Below the pieces are notes generated by a model. That model saw nothing but the letters and a program-made list of their open reading frames with translations. It searched no databases and was not told the DNA's origin. DNA of 64,000 bases from assembly GCA_944321735.1 (NCBI GenBank), contig CALUMK010000012.1, positions 1-64,000 of the forward strand, read 5' to 3'. A program made the translations under genes and the position numbers. This stretch comes from an uncultured Bacteroidales bacterium. Its GTDB lineage: Bacteria; Bacteroidota; Bacteroidia; Bacteroidales; P3. Positions within the stretch are counted from its first letter, which is position 1. Every line of letters starts with the position of its first letter. Shown here one piece after another: positions 35,329-45,146 of the stretch.

Positions 35329-36153
35329 ATGGAAGATTTTAAATTGAAGTTGAGCAAGCCTTTGTGCGTATTTGATTTGGAAACCACAGGCCTGAAGCTT
35401 GGGTCGGACCGGGTTATCGAGATTGCTATTGTCAAAGTTTTTTCGGACGGCCATACGGAGGAACTGTATCACCGTATCAATCCAGGTATGCCTATTCCTC
35501 CGGAATCGACGGCGGTGCATCATATTCATGATGAAGATGTGGCATTGGAACCGACTTTTAAGGAATATGCGCCTGTTGTGCTCAAATTTATTGGTAATAG
35601 CGATCTGGCAGGGTTCAATTCCAATAAATTCGATGTGCCTATGCTTGTTGAGGAATTCTTGAGGGTCGGTGTCCCATTCGAGATGAAAGGGCGTCGTATG
35701 ATTGATGTGCAGAATATTTTTCATAAGATGGAACCTCGGAATCTGGCGGCAGCGGTAAGGTTTTACCTTGGCAGGGAGCTGGAAGGCGCTCATGCGGCTA
35801 TCAATGACACGAGAGCGACCTATGAGATTCTGAAGGCTCAAGTGCAGCGTTACCAGGGCGTGCCTTACAAGGACAAGGAGGGGCGTCAGACCTGTCCTGT
35901 GGAAAACAATGTGGATGCTCTTGCCGATTTCTCTTGCGTGCATAAGACAGCGGATCTTGCCGGCTTCATCTTGTATGACGAGAAAGGGCAGGAAGTGTTC
36001 GGGTTCGGCAAATACAAGGGAATGAGGGTTTCGGATATATTGGCGAAAGAACCTTCTTATTATGATTGGGTTCAAAAATCAGATTTCCCTTTATATACAA
36101 AGCAAGTATTGACGGATATCCGGTTGCGAACCAAGTTTTCGACTTTGTTTTGA
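35329..36153 (+). CDS. DnaQ-like 3'-5' exonuclease
   Basis: The 274-residue protein has a DEDDh exonuclease domain: FDLETTGL (Asp16, Glu18), STAVHHIHDEDV, AGFNSNKFDVPML and GAHAAINDTRATYEIL with the final His and Asp. After about residue 215 a C-terminal module (FGFGKYKGMRVSDILAKEP, YYDWVQKSDFP) resembles the ExoX-like C-terminal domain found in phylum members. It may be a proofreading or repair exonuclease; it is not fused to a polymerase. Confidence 0.9.
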   Translation: MEDFKLKLSKPLCVFDLETTGLKLGSDRVIEIAIVKVFSDGHTEELYHRINPGMPIPPESTAVHHIHDEDVALEPTFKEYAPVVLKFIGNSDLAGFNSNKFDVPMLVEEFLRVGVPFEMKGRRMIDVQNIFHKMEPRNLAAAVRFYLGRELEGAHAAINDTRATYEILKAQVQRYQGVPYKDKEGRQTCPVENNVDALADFSCVHKTADLAGFILYDEKGQEVFGFGKYKGMRVSDILAKEPSYYDWVQKSDFPLYTKQVLTDIRLRTKFSTLF

Positions 36154-36272
36154 GAAGGGACGAGGATTTGGAATGTTTAGGGCGGATTTTTTTTGATAGG
36201 CATTTTGGGATGGACTGTTCCAATGGTTCGGCTGAGCCAAGGATAGGCTTCCCAATGCTTCAACCTATGAAG

Positions 36273-36318
36273 AGACCCTGATAGAGCTGGTTTAAGCAAA
36301 CTCTATCAGGGTCTTTTT
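36273..36318 (+). terminator. Terminator after the DnaQ-like gene
   Basis: A perfect 14-bp stem (AGACCCTGATAGAG at 36273-36286 with 36301-36314) and a 14-base loop are followed by TTTT. Confidence 0.8.
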
Positions 36319-36388
36319 CTGATACAGGATACTGGCATCCTTTTGTTGAGCGAGCAGGGGGCATCTTCTTGAAATGCCAATCCCCGTT

Positions 36389-38584
36389 TTACATTTTGAC
36401 GAATTTCTTCTGGACATTTCCTTGTGAGGTCTGGATGTCCAGAATATAATTTCCGGTAGGCAGCGTGCCGAGATCCAAGATGGTTTCCAATTGCCGGTTT
36501 CCATTGGCTTCTTGGATTTTCCGGCCTTGGTAATCGAAAATCACAATGCTTTCCATTTCGGCCGTCGCTTTTATTGTCAATACGTCGGTGACGGGGTTCG
36601 GTGTAATGGTGATGCTTTGTTCAGCCACTTGTTCTGTGCTGGTGATTTCCGAGAAAACGGCTGTTATGTTCATGTCTTCTCTGACTTCGACATCGTAATA
36701 ATCCCGAGTGGAAGAACTTCCTCCAGGAATCCGCCAGCGGGAGAACTCGAAACCCGGGTTCGGGTAAGCTTGCAGTCGGGCAATTTCAAATTCTTCATAT
36801 TTTCCTCCTCCGGTTACGGTGCCGCCTTCGTTAGGCATGCAAAGGATGCTGATGTTGAATATGGAGGGCAACGTGGTCTTGATGACTTTGCGCGGCGACT
36901 TGTAGCGGTCTTCGTAATTGACGGAAACCATGTAGGTTGTCATGCCGCCTTCTCCGCCTATGGCCGTGTAGCCGGTGGCATCGGGGCTGACGGTGGAATC
37001 GACAAGTATGCCATTTACGTAAATGTTATATCCGATGATTTCATGTTCAGGGTTAGAAGGCGCATCCCATTCCAGCCAGGCGGTGTCAACATGGGTGGCT
37101 GCAATTTTCAGGTTCGATACTGGTGCATCGAAACGGGCGGAATCGACCGCCTTGAGAGCCGCTGCGGCATCGATGATGCCGGATAAGGGCGTAAAGGAAT
37201 TGGAAGTGGACGGGGTCGGTTTGGATGATGTCTGCAGGATATCCCGGATTTCGTCCGGTGTTAAAGTGGAATCCCTCGATAACATCAATGCGCAAAGGCT
37301 GGCAACGACAGGGGTGGCCATGGATGTGCCTACCATTATGTCATAGCGCTGCCCTTCGAATCCGTTGTTTTCATAGACGTCCTTGAAGGAGAGTCTCATG
37401 TATTGCGGATAGCACCATGTTGAGCTGATGATTCCGATTCCCTGATTTTCTTTGTTGGCGAATCCGCCGGGGGCGGCGATATCCACCCATGGGCCATAGT
37501 TGGAAAAGGAGGATTTCCGCCCATTCTCATCGACAGATCCTACGGAGATGACGTACTGGGAAGCAGCTGGATATATAGGGGTGTTGGAACTTTGGTTGCC
37601 TGCTGCGCCAAGAATCACGATATTGCGGTCGTAGCAGCTTTTCAAGATGCTATTCTCCGTGGAGGATCTTGCACCGCCCCAGGAGCAATTGATTACGCGG
37701 GCTCCGTTTTCTGCGGCCCAGGTGATTCCATCGTATCCACGGTAAATAGCTCCAGGCGTGGATGGGCGGTTGGCGCTGATGCCCATGAGCGTGACGCCTG
37801 CGGACAAGGAGGCCATGCCTTCACCGTTGTTGGTGCGGGCGCCTATGATGCCGGCGCAATGAGTGCCATGCGACCATGTGTAAGGCGTGCAAAGGTCTTC
37901 ACCGGCCTCGTTGCTCATGGCGCCGCACAATTCGTCCTGGTTGCTGGCTGGAGGCGCGGAACTGCTGCCTCCATTGGTGGCGTATTGCAGGACCGATGGA
38001 ATTTGGAGTTCAGGGTGTTCACCCCATACGGCACCGTCTATCACGGCTGCGATGATTTCCGGTTTTGCTTTCTGCATATGCCATGCGGCGGGAGCGTTGA
38101 TCATGTCGAGATACCATTGCAGTTCGAGACCGTTTTCCGTTTGATAAAAAGTATCATCGGGAACGGAATCGAATTCGGTCGGAGTCGCTTTCGGTTCGAA
38201 GAAAACGCCATATATTTCACCGATGGACACACGTTCCACGTATTCTACAAGAGGGTCTTTTTCCAGGGCGCGGATAAGTTTGTCGATTTTTTCGATGCTG
38301 TCAAATTGGATTAAGAAGGTTTTCTCCAGCACGGGATTATCGAACAGGTGCATGGAAGAGGCTTCTTGATGCAGGCCGAACTGGTCGCTTTTGGCTTGTG
38401 TGATTCTGAGGCCCAAAGAGGCGAGCGGGACGATTCTTCTGTCTCCGAAGCTTTTGGCGCTGACTTTGGTGTTTTCCTTCAACTTGACATAGAGCGCGTT
38501 TTCTTCATATTGCTGAGCCTGTGCCAGGTTGAGGCCGAACAGGCATCCCATGCAGAAGAGGGCGATTCTTTTTAATGCGTTCAT
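36389..38584 (-). CDS. Secreted subtilisin-family (S8) protease with T9SS sorting domain
   Basis: The 731-residue protein has a signal peptide (RIALFCMGCLFGLNLAQAQ), a propeptide to about 150 and an S8 catalytic domain. The triad is Asp183 (AAVIDGAVWGEHPEL), His239 (SHGTHCAGIIG) and Ser421 (GTSMATP), with the oxyanion Asn in GAAGNQSS. After it come a fibronectin III-like module (APVSNLKIAATHVDTAWLEW) and a bacterial repeat-like module (PNEGGTVTGGGKYEE). The end is a type A T9SS domain (ITITPNPVTDVLTI ... LPTGNYILDIQTSQG). It would be exported to the surface by T9SS, probably to degrade proteins outside the cell. Confidence 0.94.
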   Translation of the reverse strand: MNALKRIALFCMGCLFGLNLAQAQQYEENALYVKLKENTKVSAKSFGDRRIVPLASLGLRITQAKSDQFGLHQEASSMHLFDNPVLEKTFLIQFDSIEKIDKLIRALEKDPLVEYVERVSIGEIYGVFFEPKATPTEFDSVPDDTFYQTENGLELQWYLDMINAPAAWHMQKAKPEIIAAVIDGAVWGEHPELQIPSVLQYATNGGSSSAPPASNQDELCGAMSNEAGEDLCTPYTWSHGTHCAGIIGARTNNGEGMASLSAGVTLMGISANRPSTPGAIYRGYDGITWAAENGARVINCSWGGARSSTENSILKSCYDRNIVILGAAGNQSSNTPIYPAASQYVISVGSVDENGRKSSFSNYGPWVDIAAPGGFANKENQGIGIISSTWCYPQYMRLSFKDVYENNGFEGQRYDIMVGTSMATPVVASLCALMLSRDSTLTPDEIRDILQTSSKPTPSTSNSFTPLSGIIDAAAALKAVDSARFDAPVSNLKIAATHVDTAWLEWDAPSNPEHEIIGYNIYVNGILVDSTVSPDATGYTAIGGEGGMTTYMVSVNYEDRYKSPRKVIKTTLPSIFNISILCMPNEGGTVTGGGKYEEFEIARLQAYPNPGFEFSRWRIPGGSSSTRDYYDVEVREDMNITAVFSEITSTEQVAEQSITITPNPVTDVLTIKATAEMESIVIFDYQGRKIQEANGNRQLETILDLGTLPTGNYILDIQTSQGNVQKKFVKM

Positions 38585-38637
38585 TGATATTAGGTTTATT
38601 TGAATTAGAGATATGGATGCAGTTCCATTGTGTTCTT

Positions 38638-39867
38638 TTACAATAGCATTTTTGCGGCTTTACGTACGGCTTCAACCAATCTGTCTGCATCGTGCTGCCT
38701 GTTATAAAGGGCAAAGCTGCAACGGACAGTTCCCGGGACGCCCAGGAATCGCATCAGCGGTTGTGCGCAATGGTGCCCGGTCCGGACGGCGATGCCCATC
38801 TGGTCGAGAAGCACTCCTACATCATAATGGTATGCGCCTTCGATATTAAAGGAGATGAGGTCGTCTCGCTCCTCTTCCGAACCGTAGATTTTCAGGCCAG
38901 GAATCTCACCGAGCTGGTGATAAGTATAGCGTGTCAAATCTTTTTCATGTTGTTCGATTTGGCCAAAGCCAATGCCCTTTATGTATTGGAGAGCGACTTT
39001 CAAGGCGACGGCTTCTGCGAAAGGAGGGGTTCCCGCTTCGAATTTGAACGGTAACGCTCCGAAAGTGGTCTTTTCGATGGATACGTCTTCAATCATTTCC
39101 CCGCCAAACTGGTATGGCGGAAGCTTTTCGAGCCAGGCGGTTTTGGCGCACAATACCCCGATACCGGTGGGACCATATGCTTTATGTCCGGACCAGCAGT
39201 AGAAGTCGGCGTCCAGGTCTTTGACAGATACGGGGAAATGCGCGATTGCCTGCGCCCCATCGACAAGGACGGCTGTGCCGTATTTATGGGCTTCGGAGAT
39301 AATCTCCTTGACAGGATTCCTTTTCCCGATTACATTGGACACGTGCGGGAGTACCAGGATTTTGGCGTGGCATTTCCGGAGCAGGCCGTACAGTTGCTCT
39401 AAATCGAGGCTGCCGTCTGGCAGCAGGAAGGCGACATTGAAGCCGGCCCCGGTTCGAAGGCATGCCTGTTGCCATGGGACAAAGGTGGAGTGATGGTCGG
39501 ATACGGAGACAATCACGTTGTCGCTGGGAGATAGGAAGTTTGAAAAGCTACTGGCAACCAGGTTGACGGATTCAGTCGTCCCTCGGGTGAATACGATGTT
39601 GTATCCCGATCCGGCATCCATGAAGTCGGAAATATAGCTCCTTGCGTCTTCGTATGCGGCGGTCGCTTCTTGGCTAAGGTGGTGGACTCCTCGATGGATA
39701 TTGCTGTTGATGGTCTCGTAAAATCTTGTCAAGGATTCCACCACTTTCCGGGGTTTTTGTGTCGTGGCGGCATTGTCCAGATATACAAGAGGCTGTCCAT
39801 TTACGCATTGATTCAGGATGGGGAAGTCTTTGCCTTGGATGTATTCGGGGTTCAATAAAGTTTTCAT
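38638..39867 (-). CDS. sufS: Cysteine desulfurase, SufS type
   Basis: The 409-residue PLP enzyme takes sulfur from cysteine for Fe-S cluster assembly. The PLP lysine is Lys229 in SGHKAYGPTG, and the persulfide cysteine is Cys367 in RTGHHCAQPLM, in the SufS/CsdA pattern. YLDNAATTQKP near the start is characteristic. No sufBCD genes are adjacent; it is a single gene. Start MKTLLNPEY at 39867 is preferred to 39900. A divergent -7 element lies at 39898-39905. Confidence 0.93.
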   Translation of the reverse strand: MKTLLNPEYIQGKDFPILNQCVNGQPLVYLDNAATTQKPRKVVESLTRFYETINSNIHRGVHHLSQEATAAYEDARSYISDFMDAGSGYNIVFTRGTTESVNLVASSFSNFLSPSDNVIVSVSDHHSTFVPWQQACLRTGAGFNVAFLLPDGSLDLEQLYGLLRKCHAKILVLPHVSNVIGKRNPVKEIISEAHKYGTAVLVDGAQAIAHFPVSVKDLDADFYCWSGHKAYGPTGIGVLCAKTAWLEKLPPYQFGGEMIEDVSIEKTTFGALPFKFEAGTPPFAEAVALKVALQYIKGIGFGQIEQHEKDLTRYTYHQLGEIPGLKIYGSEEERDDLISFNIEGAYHYDVGVLLDQMGIAVRTGHHCAQPLMRFLGVPGTVRCSFALYNRQHDADRLVEAVRKAAKMLL

Positions 39868-39897
39868 ACTGGTATATGTTTGCTTGACGCAATCCGA

Positions 39898-39905
39898 CAA
39901 AAATA
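39898..39905 (-). promoter_or_regulatory. -7 element for sufS
   Basis: TATTTTTG on the minus strand, 31 bases before the chosen ATG at 39867. The -33 element is not clear. Confidence 0.45.
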
Positions 39906-39947
39906 CACAAATCTGTAGAAAAGGGCAGGATTGTCATGGACTTTATT

Positions 39948-39955
39948 TATTTTTG
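39948..39955 (+). promoter_or_regulatory. -7 element for the arginine decarboxylase gene
   Basis: TATTTTTG, 71 bases before the ATG at 40027, divergent from the sufS element. Confidence 0.45.
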
Positions 39956-40026
39956 CATCAGCCATTGGAATCCGGGTGAGTTACATTGGCAAAAAGAAGT
40001 GAATCCGGTTAGCTTAGATTGCAGAA

Positions 40027-41418
40027 ATGAAAAACAAGTATTCCGATTTGATTGAGCAGACTTTTGAGTTCCCGCAGGAGGAATTCAGGGTGGTTGATGG
40101 CGAACTTTATTTTAATGATGTGCCATTGATGGACATTATCAAGCAGTATGGAACCCCGTTGAAGATTACTTATCTGCCTAAGATATCCTCTCAGATACAA
40201 CGTGCAAAACGGCTGTTCAATGTGGCTATGGCAAAGGTGGATTACCAGGGTGATTACAATTACTGTTACTGTACCAAGAGTTCCCAATTTGAGTTTGTGC
40301 TGGAGGAAGTTTTGAAAAACGATGTGCATATAGAGACTTCATCGGCCTTCGATATCAATTTGATTTTCGAGCTTTATGCACAGGGTTTGGCCGATAAGGA
40401 TCATTATATAATATGTAATGGTTTTAAACGGCCGCAATACATCGAGAACATCGCGGAGCTGGTGCGGCAGGGATTTTCAAAAACGACTCCTATTTTGGAT
40501 AACAAGGAAGAAATCGATTACTTGGATCAATGTATTGACCGGGATTGTTTTGTCGGAATCCGGATTGCGTCCGAGGAAGAACCTCAGTTTGATTTTTATA
40601 CTTCCCGGTTGGGCATACGTTATGATGAGATTGTCGAGTTTTACAAGCAGAAGATTGCCAAAAACAAGAAGTTCAGTCTGAAGATGCTGCATTTCTTTAT
40701 CAATACCGGAATCAAGGATTCTTCCTATTATTGGAATGAATTGGCCAAGAATGTGAATCTGTATTGCGAGTTGAAGAAGATTTGCCCGTCTTTGCAGGCG
40801 ATTAATATCGGAGGTGGATTCCCGATCAAGAACAGGTTGGATTTTGATTACGATTATGAATATATGGCGGAGGAGATTGTGGCGCAGATTAAGAATATAT
40901 GCGGGCAACACGGAGTGGACGATCCGGACATCTTTACCGAATTCGGTTCGTTCACGGTGGGAGAAAGCGGGGCTGCCTTATATTCCATTGTCAATCAGAA
41001 ACAGCAGAATGATCGGGAAAGATGGTATATGATTGACAGTTCTTTCATGACAACCTTGCCCGATACATGGGGGATAAACCAACGTTATATTCTGATGGCG
41101 GTCAATAACTGGGATCATGAATATCAACGGGTGTTTCTCGGAGGTTTGACCTGCGATAGCCAGGACTACTACAATAGCGAGGCGCATTCCAATGCTATTT
41201 TCCTGCCCAAATTTGAGGAAGGCGAGCCTTTGTATATCGGTTTCTTCCATACGGGGGCCTATCAGGAAGCTTTGGCGGGTTACGGAGGAATCCAGCATTG
41301 TCTTATTCCTGCGCCCAAGCACATCATCATCGACAGGGACGAGGACGGGGAATATACTACCAAGCTTTTTGCGAAAGAGCAGAGTTATAAGTCGATGCTG
41401 AAGACTTTGGGGTATTGA
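40027..41418 (+). CDS. Arginine decarboxylase-like PLP enzyme
   Basis: The 463-residue protein is a fold-III PLP decarboxylase. The PLP lysine is in YCYCTKSSQF, after the barrel start ITYLPKISSQIQRAK, and ETSSAFDINLI, INIGGGFPI and a late CDSQD motif (substrate-site Cys and Asp) are visible. The closest known type is the short Bacteroidota arginine decarboxylase that makes agmatine for spermidine synthesis. Diaminopimelate and carboxynorspermidine decarboxylases share the fold, so substrate is inferred. No other polyamine gene is near. Confidence 0.85.
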   Translation: MKNKYSDLIEQTFEFPQEEFRVVDGELYFNDVPLMDIIKQYGTPLKITYLPKISSQIQRAKRLFNVAMAKVDYQGDYNYCYCTKSSQFEFVLEEVLKNDVHIETSSAFDINLIFELYAQGLADKDHYIICNGFKRPQYIENIAELVRQGFSKTTPILDNKEEIDYLDQCIDRDCFVGIRIASEEEPQFDFYTSRLGIRYDEIVEFYKQKIAKNKKFSLKMLHFFINTGIKDSSYYWNELAKNVNLYCELKKICPSLQAINIGGGFPIKNRLDFDYDYEYMAEEIVAQIKNICGQHGVDDPDIFTEFGSFTVGESGAALYSIVNQKQQNDRERWYMIDSSFMTTLPDTWGINQRYILMAVNNWDHEYQRVFLGGLTCDSQDYYNSEAHSNAIFLPKFEEGEPLYIGFFHTGAYQEALAGYGGIQHCLIPAPKHIIIDRDEDGEYTTKLFAKEQSYKSMLKTLGY

Positions 41419-41529
41419 TGTTGGCCTTTGGAGTTTTATGCCTGTGGGCTTGCGAGGCAGGAATCCATTGCGGGGCAGGTTCGGAATGATTCCTGCGCAA
41501 TCGGGTTTAGTATTGTCCATAATAAGTTA

Positions 41530-41537
41530 TATCTTTG
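41530..41537 (+). promoter_or_regulatory. -7 element for manC
   Basis: TATCTTTG, 28 bases before the ATG at 41566, with a weak GTTT about 21 bases upstream. Confidence 0.5.
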
Positions 41538-41565
41538 CCCGCTCACCGCGTAAAGATACGAGGAA

Positions 41566-42657
41566 ATGAACAAGGATTACTATGTGGTCATCATGGCCGG
41601 AGGGGTGGGAACCCGGTTCTGGCCTATGAGTGTTTCCGCCTGTCCCAAGCAATTCATTGACGTGATGGGGACGGGACGGACTATGATACAGCAGACATTC
41701 GACAGGTTCAAGGACTTTTGCCCGGTTGAGAATGTGTTTGTTGTGACAGGAGAAGCCTACCGGGAACTGGTTTTGAAGCAGCTTCCCGAATTGAAGCCGG
41801 ACAGGGTGCTGTGCGAGCCTCATCGAAAGAATACGGCGCCGTGCATTGCCTATGCCAATTACCGGATCCATGCAATTAATCCCAATGCCATAGTGGTCGT
41901 GACGCCAGCCGACCATGTGGTGCTCAAGCAAGACATATTTAATTCGGTGATTCATCAGGCTGCCGATGCGGCTTCGGCTAATGACTGGCTTATTACATTA
42001 GGGATCAAGCCTTCTTATCCTAATACCGGTTATGGTTACATACAGTTTGATCCGGATGAGGCTTGGATTCAGAATCCGGCAATCAAAAGGGTGAAACTGT
42101 TTACTGAAAAACCGGGTTTGGAGATGGCGCGGACCTTTGTGCAGAGCGGGGAATTCCTGTGGAACGCAGGTATTTTCATTTGGTCTTTGAAAAGTTCGAT
42201 GCAATCGTTCAAAATGTATTTGCCGGAAGTGGACGAGTTGTTTGCCGGGGGCAGGCAGATGTATGGGACGACTCTGGAAAAAGATTATATAGAAAAGGTC
42301 TATCTGGTTTGCAAAAGCATTTCGATTGATTACGGGATTATGGAAAAAGCCCGGAATGTCTATGTAATGGAAGCCGATTTCGGGTGGAGCGATGTGGGGA
42401 CATGGGGCGCTTTGTATGAACTGCGGCCTAAGGACAAACAGCATAACTCGATTGTGGGCAGGAATGTCATGGCGTATGATACAAGGGGCTGTATTGTGGA
42501 TATGCCGAAAGATAAATTGGTCGTTTTGCAGGGCTTGGAAGATTATATTGTGGTGGATCATAATGATTGCTTGTTGGTGTGCCGTAAGGATCAGGAACAG
42601 ATGATCCGTCAGATAGTGAATGATATAGCTGCTGAAAAGGGAGAGAAATACGTGTAA
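41566..42657 (+). CDS. manC: Mannose-1-phosphate guanylyltransferase
   Basis: The 363-residue nucleotidyltransferase makes GDP-mannose from mannose-1-phosphate and GTP. It begins with VIMAGGVGTRFWPMS, and has EPHRKNTAPCIAYA, VVTPADHVV, FTEKPGLEMA, WNAGIFIWSLKS and FGWSDVGTWGAL. The isomerase half of bifunctional enzymes is absent. The phosphomannomutase at 47925 would supply its substrate. Confidence 0.94.
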   Translation: MNKDYYVVIMAGGVGTRFWPMSVSACPKQFIDVMGTGRTMIQQTFDRFKDFCPVENVFVVTGEAYRELVLKQLPELKPDRVLCEPHRKNTAPCIAYANYRIHAINPNAIVVVTPADHVVLKQDIFNSVIHQAADAASANDWLITLGIKPSYPNTGYGYIQFDPDEAWIQNPAIKRVKLFTEKPGLEMARTFVQSGEFLWNAGIFIWSLKSSMQSFKMYLPEVDELFAGGRQMYGTTLEKDYIEKVYLVCKSISIDYGIMEKARNVYVMEADFGWSDVGTWGALYELRPKDKQHNSIVGRNVMAYDTRGCIVDMPKDKLVVLQGLEDYIVVDHNDCLLVCRKDQEQMIRQIVNDIAAEKGEKYV

Positions 42658-42737
42658 GCTTCCGGTGAATCCGGTATGGGGTGGATCGTTGCTTTGACCG
42701 GAAATAGCAGGAAAAGGAAATAATAACAAAAGTCAAT

Positions 42738-44951
42738 ATGAAGAAGATCCTAATCGCCTTGTGCACGGCTTTGTGCGCGCTTACTCCGCTCAAGCTGAAT
42801 GCGGACGAGGGCATGTGGCTGCCCATCTTGATTCAGAAGCTCAATATCGATGAGATGCACGAATTGGGCTTGCAGCTTTCGGCTGAAGATATTTACGCTC
42901 TCAATCATTCTTCGTTGAAGGATGCCATTGTGCAGTTCGGGAATGGTTGCACGGGAGAGATTGTTTCACCCGAGGGGCTGTTGTTCACGAACCACCATTG
43001 CGGATATGGGCAAATTCAGTTTCACAGCACGGTGGAGCATGATTATCTGACTAATGGTTTCTGGGCGATGTCGAAAGCCGAAGAGTTGCCCTGCCCGGGA
43101 TTGACTGTCAAGTTCTTGGTGCGGATGGAGGATGTAAGTCAGAAAGTCCTTTCCCGTCTGAATGATGAGATGAGCGAGCTTGAGCGGGAAGAGGCTATTG
43201 ATGAGGTTCGGAAAGAATTGGTGGCTGAAGCCAGCGAGGATGGCCGTTATTTGGTGCACATGAAGAGTTATTTTGCCGGTAACGAATTCTATCTTTTGGT
43301 TTATGAGGAGTATAAAGATGTCCGCTTGGTGGGCGCTCCTCCAAGTTCTATCGGCAAATACGGCTCGGATGCCGATAATTGGATGTGGCCGCGCCATACT
43401 TGCGATTTTTCGGTATTCCGTGTCTATATGTCGCCCGATGGGAAACCTGCCGAATACAGTGCGGAAAACGTGCCTTTGAAACCAAAGCATTATCTGCCGG
43501 TTTCGATTGCCGGCGTGCAGCAGGACGATTATGCGATGATCATGGGGTATCCTGGTTCGACCGATCGTTTCCTTCCGTCATGGGGCGTGGAAGAGATTAT
43601 TGATTACACCGCACCTGCGGTAGTCAAGACCCGTCGGGCCAAGCTGGATGTATTGGATCGGCATATGGATGCCGATCCGGCGGTTCGGATTAAATACGCA
43701 TCGATTTATGCACAGATTGCCAATTATTGGAAATATTTCATTGGCCAAGGCAAGCAGCTTAAACGCAACAAGGTTGTAGAGAAAAAACAGGAGATTGAAA
43801 AGGATTTCGCTGCATGGGCTGCGGGCAAGCCGGAATATGCCGGGGTATTGGAAGGGCTGGAAGAGGCCTACGCGGTGCTGACACCGGCTGCTGCCAAATT
43901 GAATATGTATTTGCGGGAAGCCATTCTTGGTCCGCAAGTGTTTGCATACGCCACTCGCTTGATTGCATTGGAAGCTGCAATGGAAAGAGGGGATGAGGCT
44001 CAGGTGGCTAATATCTGCACCACTCTTTCGGGGCAATTGGCTGGCATGTACAAAGATTATGATTGGAACGTGAACAAGGATATGGTATCTGTCTTGCTTC
44101 GTCTTTATTATGAAGACATTAATCCTGCATACCAACCGGAATCTTTCCGGAAAATGGTGGCCAAGCAGAAAGGCGATTTTGATGCCATTGCCCAGCATGT
44201 CATGGAGAATACGGTGTTGGCAGATAGCGCCTCCTTGGCGGCTTTCCTGGCAAAGCCTGATTTGAAGAAATTGCAGAAGGATCCGGCGTATTCGTTGGTC
44301 ATGTCTGTGTTGGATCAGACTCAGTTGTTGGCACAAGATCCGGAAATTCTGGCTGCGGGCGAATCTCTGTCGAAGAATATGCGCTTGTTTGTGAAAGGTA
44401 TCAGGGAGATGAATGCCGATAAGGCTTATGCTCCGGATGCCAATCTGACGATGCGTGTGACCTATGGGCAGGTAAAGGATTATAAGCCTGCCGATGCGGT
44501 TCACTACGATTTTGTGACTACGATCGACGGTGTGATGGAAAAAGAAGATCCGACAAATCCGGATTTTATTGTTCCCCAAGGGCTTAAGGATTTGTACTTG
44601 AAGAAGGATTATGGGCAGTATGGAGACAGCACGCTGGTGACTTGTTTCTTGACGACCAATGATATTACTGGCGGTAATTCAGGAAGTCCGGTAATCAATG
44701 CCAATGGTGAATTGATTGGCTTGGCTTTCGATGGGAATTGGGAAGCCATGAGCGGCGATATCTATTACGAGCCGATGTTGCAACGGACCATCGTGGTGGA
44801 TGCACGTTACGTTCTGTTCATTATCGACAAGTACGCAGGTGCAACCAACTTGATTGATGAGTTGACGATCGTGAAGGAACGTCATTGCCCGCTTGCGACC
44901 GAAGAACCTGCGGGAGCGGCAGAGTCCGTGTCATCGGACGAACTTGAATAG
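42738..44951 (+). CDS. S46-family dipeptidyl-peptidase, DPP7-like
   Basis: The 737-residue periplasmic serine peptidase releases dipeptides from N-termini. It has a signal peptide (ILIALCTALCALTPLKLNA), N-terminal DEGMWLPI, catalytic His in TNHHCGYGQIQ (86-87) and Ser648 in GGNSGSPVINANG. Gly666 in AFDGNWEAMSGD occupies the position that is Gly in DPP7 and Arg in DPP11, so hydrophobic residues at P1 are predicted. Such enzymes feed peptides to amino-acid-fermenting Bacteroidota. Confidence 0.93.
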   Translation: MKKILIALCTALCALTPLKLNADEGMWLPILIQKLNIDEMHELGLQLSAEDIYALNHSSLKDAIVQFGNGCTGEIVSPEGLLFTNHHCGYGQIQFHSTVEHDYLTNGFWAMSKAEELPCPGLTVKFLVRMEDVSQKVLSRLNDEMSELEREEAIDEVRKELVAEASEDGRYLVHMKSYFAGNEFYLLVYEEYKDVRLVGAPPSSIGKYGSDADNWMWPRHTCDFSVFRVYMSPDGKPAEYSAENVPLKPKHYLPVSIAGVQQDDYAMIMGYPGSTDRFLPSWGVEEIIDYTAPAVVKTRRAKLDVLDRHMDADPAVRIKYASIYAQIANYWKYFIGQGKQLKRNKVVEKKQEIEKDFAAWAAGKPEYAGVLEGLEEAYAVLTPAAAKLNMYLREAILGPQVFAYATRLIALEAAMERGDEAQVANICTTLSGQLAGMYKDYDWNVNKDMVSVLLRLYYEDINPAYQPESFRKMVAKQKGDFDAIAQHVMENTVLADSASLAAFLAKPDLKKLQKDPAYSLVMSVLDQTQLLAQDPEILAAGESLSKNMRLFVKGIREMNADKAYAPDANLTMRVTYGQVKDYKPADAVHYDFVTTIDGVMEKEDPTNPDFIVPQGLKDLYLKKDYGQYGDSTLVTCFLTTNDITGGNSGSPVINANGELIGLAFDGNWEAMSGDIYYEPMLQRTIVVDARYVLFIIDKYAGATNLIDELTIVKERHCPLATEEPAGAAESVSSDELE

Positions 44952-45036
44952 GCAGAAAGTCAAGTTGCAGAGCAAGGCGGATGTTATTCCAAGTACGGGA
45001 TAAATGAAACCAAAGAACAAATAGAATTGAGCGTCT

Positions 45037-45074
45037 GACAGGCGGAAGGCGGTTTCAGGCCGAATCCGCCTGTC
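45037..45074 (+). terminator. Hairpin after the S46 gene
   Basis: GACAGGCGGA (45037-45046) pairs with TCCGCCTGTC (45065-45074), loop 18. No T-run follows, so termination is uncertain. Confidence 0.35.
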
Positions 45075-45146
45075 GGGGCCTGAACCAAATGGGGAAGATG
45101 CAGAGGAAGGATCGAGCAATATCCCTTATTGGCAAATGGAAAAATC

